A DNA stretch of 64,000 bases. Origin: Candidatus Micrarchaeum acidiphilum ARMAN-2. Its GTDB lineage: Archaea; Micrarchaeota; Micrarchaeia; Micrarchaeales; Micrarchaeaceae. Shown here one piece after another: positions 17,146 through 26,277 of this stretch. Under the pieces are notes generated by a model. It ran no database searches, had not been told where the DNA came from, and saw only the letters and a program-made list of their open reading frames with translations. Location: NCBI GenBank assembly GCA_009387755.1, contig GG697238.1:1-64000 (forward strand). The letters run 5' to 3'. Each line of letters opens with the position of its first letter. The stretch's first letter is position 1. The position numbers and the translations under genes are program-made.

Positions 17146-18822
17146 CTAATTCTTCATTTTCGTTTTCGTGTTCCTAATACTCCTCATGATGTAATCCAGG
17201 TCCATCTCCAGTGCTACGACCGGCTCCTCTATTCTGAAGTTGTTAAGAACAGAAGGGTGAATCTCTCCGAGCACACCAATCTCTTCGCCGCCGCAGACCA
17301 CGCTTGCGCACCTGCCAGGTATGAATGAAGGCATATCTTTCCCTGCAAGCGAATAGCCTATGCCAAGGTATCCAAGCACAGACTTTGCAATCGAAATGCA
17401 TTCCGACGCGTTGGCCTTAGAGTGCTCTATTATGAGCCCCAGCCTTGTAGCCTCCAAAGGTTTTCCCTGTTCAAGGGAAAACACATGCCCTATTTCAAAA
17501 AGCCGCTGCGGCATCCTTTCATGTCCTGTAGTGCTTATGTCATGCAAAAGCCCGGGCAGCAGCGAATCACGGAGTATGCTGAAAGCCTCTGTTTTGGAAT
17601 TCTTTAGCTTAACAACGCGCCTGCTGTCAAAATCTTTGCCCATCATTTCGAAGCATGTCTTTTCATTAGTAAGGTAATAATTGTACGCTTCCAGGAATCC
17701 AAAGCCAGAAAGCAGGGTTCCCAAAGCGTTTTTGAACTCCTCCAGAAGATCAGGGCTGCCGTGCCCTGCGTTTTCTACGCTGTGCGTTCCTATGCTGTCG
17801 TACCCGTAGGCTATCGCAATGTCTTCAATAACATCCTGGCTGCTGAAGCAATCGAGTCTGTAGGGCTGCACCTCTGCCATTAGGCTCTCCTTTTCTAGCT
17901 TCGCAACCGAGTAGCCCATACTTTCAAGCAGGCCAGGCAGCTCCGAATGCGCAATACTGCGGCCAAGCACAGAACTTATTGCCTTATATCCGACCTCAAT
18001 GCTTTTCCTGCGCATCATGGGAAAGGTCTTGGTGGCCGATCCATGGGAAACTTCCGCAAGCCCTACTTTGGCCCCCATGTTGATAAGGGAGCACGCCAGC
18101 ATGTCTGCCACAGCGTCGACGCTTTCATCAATTCCTGTTATGTCGATGAGCATGCGCTTGGTCTTGTGCGATATGCTGCTGATATTAGAGTTGATTATCG
18201 GTATAAGTGACAGGGTCTTTTCCGAATCGCGCAGGAACGGATAAGCGGTCTTGCCGTTTGAGGGCCCGGTTATGGTATATGCGTAATCCATTCCCTTCCT
18301 GTTTTTCCTGATGACTTCCTCGAACGTGCGCTCGGAGCTCTCGCCCAAAGGCACTATCTTGCCCGAATGCGATGCGTCATAGACTAGCCCGCCATCTATC
18401 TTGTCATAATCATGAAGGCCTATCGCAATCTTCTTCCTCCTCCTGCCATATGTTGATCCAAGCTTTTCGGTAAAGTCGACAAGGTACTTGAGCGCGTTTC
18501 CGGACATGTCCAGGCCCTCCGCTACCAGCGCAGCCATGTTGGGCCTTATACTGGAGACATTTTTCGTTACCCTTATGCTGGTCCTGATTCTGCTTTCTAC
18601 TGCGTAGCTTTTTGACTTTGCGCCCCGGTTGGCGAATAACCTGAGCGTTTCCATGAAATTGTAAAAGTACAGGAGATCGGGCCTGTTTGGGGTGATGTCC
18701 AGGCTTACAATGTCGCTGTCGCTGCCCTTGACTTCCATACCGATTCTCTCTACCAATTCCCCAAACTCGCCTGCGCCGAAATGTTTTGCAATGTCCTTCT
18801 TGTAGAAATCTATGCCAGCCAT
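17146..18822 (-). CDS. pheT: Phenylalanyl-tRNA synthetase beta subunit
   Basis: 558 residues, the usual size of the archaeal form, which lacks the bacterial N-terminal tRNA-binding domain. The SLDITPNRPDLLYF segment near residue 40, the B3/B4 editing region, the B5 domain and the C-terminal synthetase-like core near 360-550 are all present in order. With PheS it forms the (alpha-beta)2 enzyme that charges tRNA-Phe. It starts 2 nt after the pheS stop, so translation is coupled. Convergent with the gene at 16432. Confidence 0.95.
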   Translation of the reverse strand: MAGIDFYKKDIAKHFGAGEFGELVERIGMEVKGSDSDIVSLDITPNRPDLLYFYNFMETLRLFANRGAKSKSYAVESRIRTSIRVTKNVSSIRPNMAALVAEGLDMSGNALKYLVDFTEKLGSTYGRRRKKIAIGLHDYDKIDGGLVYDASHSGKIVPLGESSERTFEEVIRKNRKGMDYAYTITGPSNGKTAYPFLRDSEKTLSLIPIINSNISSISHKTKRMLIDITGIDESVDAVADMLACSLINMGAKVGLAEVSHGSATKTFPMMRRKSIEVGYKAISSVLGRSIAHSELPGLLESMGYSVAKLEKESLMAEVQPYRLDCFSSQDVIEDIAIAYGYDSIGTHSVENAGHGSPDLLEEFKNALGTLLSGFGFLEAYNYYLTNEKTCFEMMGKDFDSRRVVKLKNSKTEAFSILRDSLLPGLLHDISTTGHERMPQRLFEIGHVFSLEQGKPLEATRLGLIIEHSKANASECISIAKSVLGYLGIGYSLAGKDMPSFIPGRCASVVCGGEEIGVLGEIHPSVLNNFRIEEPVVALEMDLDYIMRSIRNTKTKMKN

Positions 18823-18824
18823 AA

Positions 18825-20309
18825 CTATAACCTGAAATCGGCTATCATCTTCCTCTTCCGCAGCCAGTCCACGTCATTCTTGTAAAGGTCTGTAAGCGAC
18901 TCCATGCCGAGCCTGCTGAACATGAGCCTGTCCAGTCCGCCTCCCCAGGCCAGCACAGACTTATCTGTGCCGAGAGCTTCGGTTATCTCCTTCCTTATCA
19001 CTCCTCCGCCGCAGAGCTCTATCCAGTCGTTGTGCTCGCTGTCGAAGTATTCAACTTCGAGCCCGGGCTCTACGAACGGAAAGTAGGAAGGCTTTATCTT
19101 TATTTTGAAGCCCCCCAGCTGGCTGTAAAAGAGCTTCAGCGTGCCTATCAATTCAGAGAGCCCCAAGTCATCGCCTATTATTATGCCGTCATACTGGTAG
19201 AGTTCGGCAAGGTGCTTGTAGTCTATGCTTTCGTTCCTGAATACCTTGCCAACATAAAAAAGTTTTGCAGGGTATGCTCCATAACCATTTCCATATTCCT
19301 TTATGTAATGCGCTGATATGCTGGTGGTGTGGGTCCTGAGCACAGCTTCTGCTGCTGTTTCAGCGCTCCATCTTCTGCCCCAGTTCTTCTTGTGCATTTC
19401 CTTTACCTTTTCCACAAGCTCCTTTTCAGGCAGGTTTATCCTTTCAGGATTCGAAAGGAAGAAAGTGTCTTGCATGTCCCTTGTCGGATGGTCCTGCGGG
19501 GAGAACAGCGCGTCAAAGTTCCAGAAAGCCGGTTCTATGATATGTCCGGAGCCCTCTGTGAAACCCATCCGCATCCATATATTCCTTATCACGTTGATGA
19601 ATTCATGCACCGGGTGCAGCCTGCCAGGATAAACTTCCGGAGTTTCCGCGCCCATATCATATTTCTTGAATGCAAAATTCCTCCATGCACCACTCGATAT
19701 TGCCTGCCTAGTCAACTGATCAAGCTGCGCTTTTTCGCAGCTGGGCGCCCTTTCCCTATCGTAATACCCAATACCGCTGCCTGTTATGCTTGCGCTGATC
19801 TTGGAATATTCCCTGAGCCTTATGAGCTTCCTTTTCTGGAGCGCGTCTATGGCCTCCTGGTTCTTTAAAAAGTCCTGATCGTCTATAATTTTGCGTTCTG
19901 AAAGCAGCTTAAGCACAGACCTCTGCGCATACTCCCCACCAGAGGACAGGAATTTCCGCCCTCCCGCGGTCAGCCTTGCCCTGCCTCCAGCTATGTCTAT
20001 CCATCCATTCTTTTTGGCCCACATCAGTGCTATTTTGTCTGTTGAACTCCCTACCTCTATTCCATCACTGCCAAGGTTGCTGACAAGCTTCTCTTCAGGG
20101 AATTGTTCAAGGTACTCCCTGCCTTCATCAGTAACGCTGACTTCATGAAAGACTTTCTTTTCGATTTTTACAAATCCTTCATTGGCCAGCGATTCGAGTG
20201 TGCTAGATACGGAGCTGGATTCCGCGCCAATCTCCTTGCCTATCTCCTCCGAATCAGAACTGTGCTTCGCCTTTAAATAGGCAAGTATTGAGGTTTCGAT
20301 TTCCAGCAA
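18825..20309 (-). CDS. pheS: Phenylalanyl-tRNA synthetase alpha subunit
   Basis: 494 residues. The N-terminal winged-helix repeats (about 1-80 and onward) are followed by the class II core: motif 1 near 255-285 with the HPTRDMQDTF segment, motif 2 around VFRNESIDYKHL, and motif 3 with the GGGLDRL end near 470. It supplies the active site for Phe activation. It lies between a secreted protein gene (9 nt upstream) and pheT (2 nt downstream), probably one transcript. Confidence 0.95.
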   Translation of the reverse strand: MLEIETSILAYLKAKHSSDSEEIGKEIGAESSSVSSTLESLANEGFVKIEKKVFHEVSVTDEGREYLEQFPEEKLVSNLGSDGIEVGSSTDKIALMWAKKNGWIDIAGGRARLTAGGRKFLSSGGEYAQRSVLKLLSERKIIDDQDFLKNQEAIDALQKRKLIRLREYSKISASITGSGIGYYDRERAPSCEKAQLDQLTRQAISSGAWRNFAFKKYDMGAETPEVYPGRLHPVHEFINVIRNIWMRMGFTEGSGHIIEPAFWNFDALFSPQDHPTRDMQDTFFLSNPERINLPEKELVEKVKEMHKKNWGRRWSAETAAEAVLRTHTTSISAHYIKEYGNGYGAYPAKLFYVGKVFRNESIDYKHLAELYQYDGIIIGDDLGLSELIGTLKLFYSQLGGFKIKIKPSYFPFVEPGLEVEYFDSEHNDWIELCGGGVIRKEITEALGTDKSVLAWGGGLDRLMFSRLGMESLTDLYKNDVDWLRKRKMIADFRL

Positions 20310-20318
20310 TCAAAACAC

Positions 20319-21089
20319 CTATCCTGCCACCTTTAAATAGGTGTACATTATGAGGACCAGTATCACGGCTGCTATTATTACGTAGGTAAACATTCCAAGG
20401 GCGCCATAGATGCCCTTGAAGAAGTTTATTACTTCCTCCTGTAGGCTTTCGTGCGTGTAGAATGTTAGTGTAAACTTCGAAAGCGGCTCGCCATTGTTCC
20501 AGGAAATCTTTGTCACGTTGCTGTATCCGGAAGTGAACCCCTTTGCAGGATAGTCTGGTATGGGATATACCGAGCTTATGGTGCTGGTGTTCGGAAATAC
20601 GATTGTAAACGACGTATTCTGCGGAAGCACCTGTCCGCTGGCCGCGTGCTCAAAATTGAATACGTCCGGATTGAACGTGTACTTGAAAAGCCGTGGCCCG
20701 GTTTCGGTTACGCTGGTAACATTTTTTACATAATAATTCATCATAAGGTAAGTGTGCGCCCCATTATAATCCACCATCAACGGCCCGGGAAGGAACTCGA
20801 ACTTGTAAACTCCAGATTTAGGGTTTATTATGTGCTCTACAAGCTCAGGCCCAACAAGCGACTGCCACGTGCTTAGTGTCAGGTTCAGGGCCAGCCTATC
20901 AGTCCTATACTGGCTTATCGACGAATTGCTGATGCTAAGGTTTAATATTTCGACAACCCTGGCGCTTGTATTGGCGTTTAGGTATACTGTAGTATTCAGA
21001 TATGTAACGGTATATGAGGCGTCTGACGTCTGCGCTAAGAATGTTGCCAACATTATGGCTAACACCGCGATAACAAGCGCCTGCCTCAT
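20319..21089 (-). CDS. Secreted, membrane-anchored protein of unknown function
   Basis: 256 residues. A signal peptide (about 1-24) leads into an ectodomain of about 200 residues rich in Asn-x-Ser/Thr sites and beta-strand pattern. A C-terminal membrane helix (about 230-252) ends in a very short tail. The type is that of a tail-anchored surface protein with a beta-sandwich-like domain; no family recognised. It lies 9 nt before pheS and likely shares its transcript, an odd partner for a tRNA synthetase. A possible archaeosortase substrate was considered, but no PGF- or PEF-like motif precedes the helix. Confidence 0.65.
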   Translation of the reverse strand: MRQALVIAVLAIMLATFLAQTSDASYTVTYLNTTVYLNANTSARVVEILNLSISNSSISQYRTDRLALNLTLSTWQSLVGPELVEHIINPKSGVYKFEFLPGPLMVDYNGAHTYLMMNYYVKNVTSVTETGPRLFKYTFNPDVFNFEHAASGQVLPQNTSFTIVFPNTSTISSVYPIPDYPAKGFTSGYSNVTKISWNNGEPLSKFTLTFYTHESLQEEVINFFKGIYGALGMFTYVIIAAVILVLIMYTYLKVAG

Positions 21090-21138
21090 TCTAAAGACCT
21101 ATATAATATCCAAATGCACTAATAAATAATTTCTCTTT

Positions 21139-21155
21139 GTGCGCTAAACGCGCAC
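21139..21155. other. Perfect 6-bp GC-rich hairpin in a divergent promoter region
   Basis: GTGCGC and GCGCAC flank a 5-nt loop, in the 184-nt gap between the divergent secreted-protein and TRAM genes. It sits upstream of both genes, so it is not a terminator for either; it could be an operator or a leader structure. Nothing else in the gap is identifiable apart from TATA-like runs. Confidence 0.3.
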
Positions 21156-21212
21156 GCGATGCATGGCCCAAAATTAACCAATCCGGACAAAAAGTCGGTT
21201 ATAGTAGAAAAA

Positions 21213-21222
21213 CTTTTAAATT
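21213..21222 (+). promoter_or_regulatory. TATA-like element for the TRAM gene
   Basis: CTTTTAAATT lies about 55 nt before the ATG at 21274, giving a short leader. Confidence 0.4.
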
Positions 21223-21273
21223 AATCTACTGCAATAAATACCAGTACGGAGTAATTAAAGGTCAATTCTACGT

Positions 21274-21597
21274 ATGGAGAGAGATTTGATGTCTGAAGAA
21301 GAAGCAGGGGAAGAAGACAGCGGACAAAATGAGGGATTCGGTTCGCACAGGCATGAGGGAGGTCACGTGCACGGGGAAAGGGGCGGCATGCACATAAAAC
21401 CGTCGTATTTCCTGGAAAAGCCAGTAAAAGTAGGCGACGAAGTCGAGGTCACCATAGAGGCTGTGGCTTCTAAGGGCGATGGAATAGCAAAGGTAAACGG
21501 CTTTGTAATCTTCATCAAGGGCGCCAAGCAGGGTGACAAGCTGAAGGTTAAGATAACTGAAGTCAAGGCAAGATATGCTGTGGGAGAACCGGTATAA
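21274..21597 (+). CDS. TRAM-domain RNA-binding protein with His-rich N-terminus
   Basis: 107 residues. Residues about 48-105 are a TRAM beta-barrel (KVGDEVEVTIEAVASKGDGIAK, a GF-V-FI strand and a K-GD-K-KI strand), the fold archaea use as a stand-alone RNA chaperone. Residues 1-40 are acidic, then Gly/His-rich with several HxH or HxxH groupings, unusual for this family and possibly metal-binding. A second ATG five codons in (21289) is an alternative start. It precedes valS by 90 nt. Confidence 0.85.
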   Translation: MERDLMSEEEAGEEDSGQNEGFGSHRHEGGHVHGERGGMHIKPSYFLEKPVKVGDEVEVTIEAVASKGDGIAKVNGFVIFIKGAKQGDKLKVKITEVKARYAVGEPV

Positions 21598-21687
21598 CCG
21601 GCGCTCTTCAAGCATACTAAAAGCCAGCAATTTTTGGCGTATTGCTCATTGAGTGCGTTATTGCCATACGTAAATATTCGTGGTCAT

Positions 21688-24129
21688 ATGTACGATTCTA
21701 GTCTAGAGCAGAAATGGAACGGCTACTGGAGGGAGCACAACATGTTCCTATTCGAAGATGAGAACAGGTCAAAGCCCCTGTACGTCATAGACACCCCACC
21801 ACCTAATACCAATGGAGATTTGCACATGGGGCAGGCATTCTGGATATCCTACATAGACGCCATAGCCAGGTACAAGCGCATGAAGGGGTTCAACGTTTTA
21901 TACCCGCAGGGCTGGGATACCCAGGGATTCCCGGTAGAGCTGCAGGTGGAGAAGCAGTACGGAAAGATCACAAACCAGAAAGATTTTTATGACAGATGCG
22001 TCGAATTTGCAAACAAAAACATCCAGAAAATGAAGGCGCAGATGATAGAGCTCGGCGCCTCATTCGACGAAAGATACGAATACATCACCATGTCTCCAGA
22101 ATACAGGAAAAAGATACAGCTTTCGCTGCTGCTGATGCACGACAAGAAAATGCTTTACCGCGCAAACCATCCTGTGGAATGGTGCCCGCACTGCAAGAGT
22201 TCAATATCCAGGGAGGAGGTCGAGGAAAAGGAGAATACAACCAACCTTAACCACGTAAGGTTCGAGCTGCGCGGAAAGGAAGAGGGCAAAAGCATTGTTA
22301 TAGCCACAACGAGACCAGAGCTGCTGCATGCGTGCGTAGCGGTGGCGGTAAACCCCTCCGACGAGAGATACGCAGGCTTGGTTGGCAAGACTGCGGCGGT
22401 GCCGATATTCGGAAGAGCAGTACCGATAATATCTGATGAATCCATAGAAAAGGATTTTGGGACCGGAGCAGAGATGGTATGCACTTTCGGAGACAAAAAC
22501 GACGTACTCATGTTCTACAAGCACAAACTGGAGTTCATAGACTCGATAGACGAGTCTGGCAGGCTCAAGAACGCCGGCAAGTTCGATTCTATGACGATAA
22601 CTGAGGCGAGGGCCGCGATACTCGACCATCTGGCAGAGACCGGAAGCCTCCTAAAGAAAGAAAGCATAAAGAACGTGGTAAAGATACATGACAAATGCGC
22701 CACCCCGATAGAGTTCATATCGTCAATGCAATGGTTCATAAAGACGAAGGAATTTGCCGTGAAAATAAAAGAAACCGCAAAAGAGATAAAATGGATACCA
22801 GACTTCACCATACAGCGGCTCTTTGACTGGTGCGATTACATAGAATGGGACTGGAACATATCACGAAACAGGGTTTTCGGCACCCCGATACCCTTCTGGT
22901 ACTGCTCAGACTGCGGATACATTATCCCAGCAAGCAGGGACTCGCTTCCAATAGATCCAAAGGTCCAGCCATCTCCGGAGTCTAAATGCCCGTCGTGCGG
23001 CTCTAACAACATACAGGGCGAGGAAAAAACGTGCGACGTGTGGGTAGACTCTTCCATAACACCCCTCATAATAGCCGGCTGGCCTGAAAACAAAGACCTG
23101 ATGAACCGCGCATTCCCTGCTTCAATAAGGATACAGGGCACCGACATAATACGCACCTGGGCTTTTTATACCATATTCCGCACGTCAATACTTGGCGGCG
23201 ACAAGCCTTTTGAAGCCATAATAACAAGCGGCATGATACAGGGCACCGACGGCAGGGAAATGCACAAGAGCTTCGGAAACGGCGTAGACCCAAAGGACCT
23301 GATAGCCAAGTATTCGATAGATTCGGTAAGGCTGTGGGCCGCGCTGAGCGGAAACATAGGCAAGGACAAGCGGTTCTCCTATGAGGACATAGAATTCGCG
23401 AAAAGCTTCATAATAAAGCTGTACAACTCCTCGCTTTTCATAAAGAAAATACTTGCGGAAAACAAGCTTCCTGAAAAGGAACCGCATGGCCACTTCGGAG
23501 TATTCGATCTTTGGATACTGAACAGGCTCAACGATGTGGTAGCGCAGGTGGACAAGGCGTATTCGGAATACGACCTCTACCAGGCCATGAACGCTGCTAT
23601 AGCCTTTTACTGGCACGAGTTCTGCGATTATTACATCGAGAACGTGAAGTACAGGGTATACTCTGAAGACAAAAAGATCGAGGGCAGCAAGGAAGCCGCA
23701 ATATTCACGCTTTACCATGTAATGAATGTGATGCTCAGGGTTCTGGCTCCAGTAATGCCGCATGCCGCAGAAGAGATAAACGCAATGTTCAGCGGAAGCA
23801 GCATCTTCCTGAGCGAGTTCCCGAAGTCCGGGCAGATGCAGGAGCCTTCCGGATACGTGATAAACGGGCTCATATTCAAGAGCTCAACTATAGAGCTTGA
23901 CTACTCAAATGCGGGAAAGCTGCTTAACGATATAATAGCCGATGTTAGGAAGGCCAAGTCTGCAGCAAAGCTCGCTCTGAACTACAAGGTAAAGATAATT
24001 AATATAAATCTTCCCAAAGAATATTATAGCGTTGTCTCTCTTGCGGAAAACGAACTCAAAGAGATATGCAAGGCGGACAAGGTTTCGCTGCAGCAGAGCG
24101 AAAATTACAGCGTCTCGATATCAGAGTAG
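21688..24129 (+). CDS. valS: Valyl-tRNA synthetase
   Basis: 813 residues from the ATG at 21688; upstream in-frame TTG and GTG codons precede unlike-looking sequence. The class I core, the CP1 editing insert (TTRPELLHACVAVAVNP near 210) and the segment DWNISRNRVFGTPIPFW near 395 are all as in archaeal ValS. The signature motifs are off-consensus: HIGH reads HMGQ near residue 48, and KMSKS reads EMHKS near 527. The C-terminal anticodon-binding domain is present, with a short end. It charges tRNA-Val and edits Thr-tRNA-Val. IleS or LeuS is less likely because of the PELL-x-ACVAV editing motif. Confidence 0.88.
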   Translation: MYDSSLEQKWNGYWREHNMFLFEDENRSKPLYVIDTPPPNTNGDLHMGQAFWISYIDAIARYKRMKGFNVLYPQGWDTQGFPVELQVEKQYGKITNQKDFYDRCVEFANKNIQKMKAQMIELGASFDERYEYITMSPEYRKKIQLSLLLMHDKKMLYRANHPVEWCPHCKSSISREEVEEKENTTNLNHVRFELRGKEEGKSIVIATTRPELLHACVAVAVNPSDERYAGLVGKTAAVPIFGRAVPIISDESIEKDFGTGAEMVCTFGDKNDVLMFYKHKLEFIDSIDESGRLKNAGKFDSMTITEARAAILDHLAETGSLLKKESIKNVVKIHDKCATPIEFISSMQWFIKTKEFAVKIKETAKEIKWIPDFTIQRLFDWCDYIEWDWNISRNRVFGTPIPFWYCSDCGYIIPASRDSLPIDPKVQPSPESKCPSCGSNNIQGEEKTCDVWVDSSITPLIIAGWPENKDLMNRAFPASIRIQGTDIIRTWAFYTIFRTSILGGDKPFEAIITSGMIQGTDGREMHKSFGNGVDPKDLIAKYSIDSVRLWAALSGNIGKDKRFSYEDIEFAKSFIIKLYNSSLFIKKILAENKLPEKEPHGHFGVFDLWILNRLNDVVAQVDKAYSEYDLYQAMNAAIAFYWHEFCDYYIENVKYRVYSEDKKIEGSKEAAIFTLYHVMNVMLRVLAPVMPHAAEEINAMFSGSSIFLSEFPKSGQMQEPSGYVINGLIFKSSTIELDYSNAGKLLNDIIADVRKAKSAAKLALNYKVKIININLPKEYYSVVSLAENELKEICKADKVSLQQSENYSVSISE

Positions 24130-24179
24130 CAAGTTTGTTCAGATTGCGGATTTATCGAATCTTAACGTAAGGTTTTTGA

Positions 24180-24647
24180 ATGGCACGAATGCATACTAAA
24201 AAACACGGCAAATCAAAGTCCAGAAAGCCGATGCTTACAGAGGGCTCTCACCAGGAAAATCTCGAATTGTCAAAGGAGCAGATTGAAAAGATAATCTTGG
24301 ACTACGCGAAGCAAGGCTACTCACCTGCGCTTATAGGGGAAAAGCTCAAAAAGGAGCACAAAGTGTTATATCCAAGGCAGGAGCTTGGCAAGAAGCTTTC
24401 TGAAGTGCTTGTGGAGAACAAGCTCTCCGGGCAGATACCCTACGACATGATGGACCTTATGAAAAAGGCAGTCAACCTGAACAAGCACATAGAAAAAAAC
24501 AAGAAGGACGTGCACAATACAATCAGGCTAAAGCACATAGAATCCAAGATATGGAGGCTGACAAAGTACTACATAAGGAGGGGCGTGCTCCCGAGCAACT
24601 GGAGATACAACTACAAGGAGGCAGAGCTTTTGATAAAAGGGAGGTAG
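24180..24647 (+). CDS. rps15: Small-subunit ribosomal protein uS15
   Basis: 155 residues, the archaeal/eukaryotic length. The basic start with MHTKKHGKS-type residues and the C-terminal three-helix S15 core (DVHNTIRLKHIESKI, then LTKYYIRRGVLP) are characteristic. It binds the central domain of 16S rRNA. eS1 follows 6 nt downstream. Confidence 0.95.
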   Translation: MARMHTKKHGKSKSRKPMLTEGSHQENLELSKEQIEKIILDYAKQGYSPALIGEKLKKEHKVLYPRQELGKKLSEVLVENKLSGQIPYDMMDLMKKAVNLNKHIEKNKKDVHNTIRLKHIESKIWRLTKYYIRRGVLPSNWRYNYKEAELLIKGR

Positions 24648-24653
24648 TGAATA

Positions 24654-25220
24654 ATGGCAGTGCAAAAATCGGACAAGTGGAAATTCAAGAAGTGGTACAC
24701 AATACTCGCCCCCAAGATGTTCAACGAGATAGAAATAGGGGAAATGCCGGCAAACAGCGACAAGTCTGCCTTGGGAAGGAACATAAAGGTGGCTTTGTCG
24801 AACCTGACTAACAACCCGTCAAACTCATACACCAACGTGATACTCAAGGTTACCGACGTAAATGGAAACGTTGCGCACACCAAGATAGTCGAAATGGCGC
24901 AGCTCTATTCGTATATAAGGTCCCTGGTAAGGAGGTATAGGAGTGTGGCTTCGGCGGTCCAGCCGGTCAAGACCAAGGACGACGTGGAAATGGTTGCCAA
25001 GGTAATAATAATAACAAGGGGCCGCACTGCCCACACCAAGCTTATAGGCCTCAGAAAGGAGCTTGAAGGATATCTGAAGTCTTATTTTTCGGAAAACGAA
25101 CACAACGCCGCGATAATGGCGATAGTAGAGGGCAGGCTGCAGTCAGAGCTGGCAACAAAGCTCAATCACATAGCCCCTATAAACAAAATCGAAGTGAACA
25201 AGCTAGAGATAAAATCCTAG
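24654..25220 (+). CDS. rps3ae: Small-subunit ribosomal protein eS1 (S3Ae)
   Basis: 188 residues. The KWKFKKWYTILAPKMFN opening and the RSLVRRYRSV region near 95 are typical of archaeal eS1, which sits near the mRNA exit channel of the 30S subunit. Linkage with uS15 is common in archaea. The minus-strand genes after it converge with it. Confidence 0.95.
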   Translation: MAVQKSDKWKFKKWYTILAPKMFNEIEIGEMPANSDKSALGRNIKVALSNLTNNPSNSYTNVILKVTDVNGNVAHTKIVEMAQLYSYIRSLVRRYRSVASAVQPVKTKDDVEMVAKVIIITRGRTAHTKLIGLRKELEGYLKSYFSENEHNAAIMAIVEGRLQSELATKLNHIAPINKIEVNKLEIKS

Positions 25221-25246
25221 GCCTTGTCGAGCAGGTTCGCTTCGCC

Positions 25247-25570
25247 TTATGTGAGCCCTACTAATACAACCCCCAGGGTTATGGCTATTGTCCCGATCCA
25301 CCTTATTATCGGTACCGGTTCGCCTATGACCGTAGCAGCGAGCACAACTGCAAATATGTAGCTCAGCCCTCCCATGCCATATATCCAGCTTAGATTTGTT
25401 CTGCTAAGCAAGTAGAAATAAAGCACGGTCGATACGAAATACGCCGCCAGCCCGGCAGCAAGAAATAAGGGCAGCCTGCTAAGAAGCGAATATTTGAGCA
25501 ACAGCTGCCCGAAGGCTCCGAGGAGCGTAGAAATGAGGAGCACAGTTATAATCCTAAGATTGCCCTCCAA
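25247..25570 (-). CDS. EamA/SMR-type small membrane transporter, half 2
   Basis: 107 residues with four membrane helices and a GLSYIFAVVLAATVIGEPVP segment (about 65-85), which is the EamA/small-multidrug-resistance signature with its conserved Glu. It is about half of a ten-helix DMT transporter. Together with the gene 8 nt upstream it probably makes a heteromeric pair. The substrate is unknown; polyprenyl-linked sugar or drug/metabolite export are the usual options. Confidence 0.75.
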   Translation of the reverse strand: MEGNLRIITVLLISTLLGAFGQLLLKYSLLSRLPLFLAAGLAAYFVSTVLYFYLLSRTNLSWIYGMGGLSYIFAVVLAATVIGEPVPIIRWIGTIAITLGVVLVGLT

Positions 25571-25578
25571 AACACCAC

Positions 25579-25938
25579 CTAATAGGACAGCGCTATCAAG
25601 ACTATGCCGAATACTACTACAATGACCCCGAGCAGCCTCCTGGAAGACACATGCTCCTTCAGCACAAACCCTGAGAGCGCAAGCACGAATATGAAACTGC
25701 TGGCAAACAGCGGATAGACAACCGAAAGCGGCGCTTCTGAAAGCACATAAAGGTACACTATCAGCCCCAGAACGTACCCTGCCACACCAATCCAGATTTT
25801 TTTGCTCCTCAGCGCGAGCCCAAACACGCCAACAATGCTGAGCGGCTTCTTTCCAACGGCCTTTTTGAACGTTATCTGCGATACTGAAACTATTGCTGCA
25901 GCAACAAGTGTTAAAAATATTATTATATATATAGACAT
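25579..25938 (-). CDS. EamA/SMR-type small membrane transporter, half 1
   Basis: 119 residues from the ATG at 25938; the frame extends 20 codons further, but those overlap the divergent gene region and lack coding character. Four membrane helices, with APLSVVYPLFASSFIFVLAL near 70-90, resemble the first half of EamA proteins. The paired organisation with the next gene resembles two-gene SMR or ArnE/ArnF-like exporters. Confidence 0.72.
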   Translation of the reverse strand: MSIYIIIFLTLVAAAIVSVSQITFKKAVGKKPLSIVGVFGLALRSKKIWIGVAGYVLGLIVYLYVLSEAPLSVVYPLFASSFIFVLALSGFVLKEHVSSRRLLGVIVVVFGIVLIALSY

Positions 25939-25958
25939 CAATTCACTAGGGTATTGGA

Positions 25959-26267
25959 ATGGCACCAATAAAGGCAAGCATACTGCTTTCTCTGGCAACT
26001 ATAATACTAGCTATTTTATCTATATCCGTATATATATTTTATGGAGGCAGCGCAGTATTCTATGCGGCTGCAGTCCTTACCATAATATTCGGCCTTGCCA
26101 ACGCGTGGTCGATATCAAGAGAGGAGTCCGAGATGCCTGTCAAGGCCCCTGCACCGCAGCCAATGCGAATCGCATCGGCAAAGCATGCCAGGCGCAAACC
26201 CGCGCGCAAGACATCTGTCGGCACAAAGTCAAAGTCCGGAATGCATCGGAGGACTTCAAAAGCCTGA
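25959..26267 (+). CDS. Double-TM protein with basic tail
   Basis: 102 residues. Two adjacent membrane helices (about 6-26 and 31-50) are followed by a Lys/Arg/Pro-rich cytoplasmic tail. It lies 10 nt before topA and probably shares its transcript. Function unknown; the tail could bind nucleic acid at the membrane. Confidence 0.6.
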   Translation: MAPIKASILLSLATIILAILSISVYIFYGGSAVFYAAAVLTIIFGLANAWSISREESEMPVKAPAPQPMRIASAKHARRKPARKTSVGTKSKSGMHRRTSKA

Positions 26268-26277
26268 GGAGTACTAA

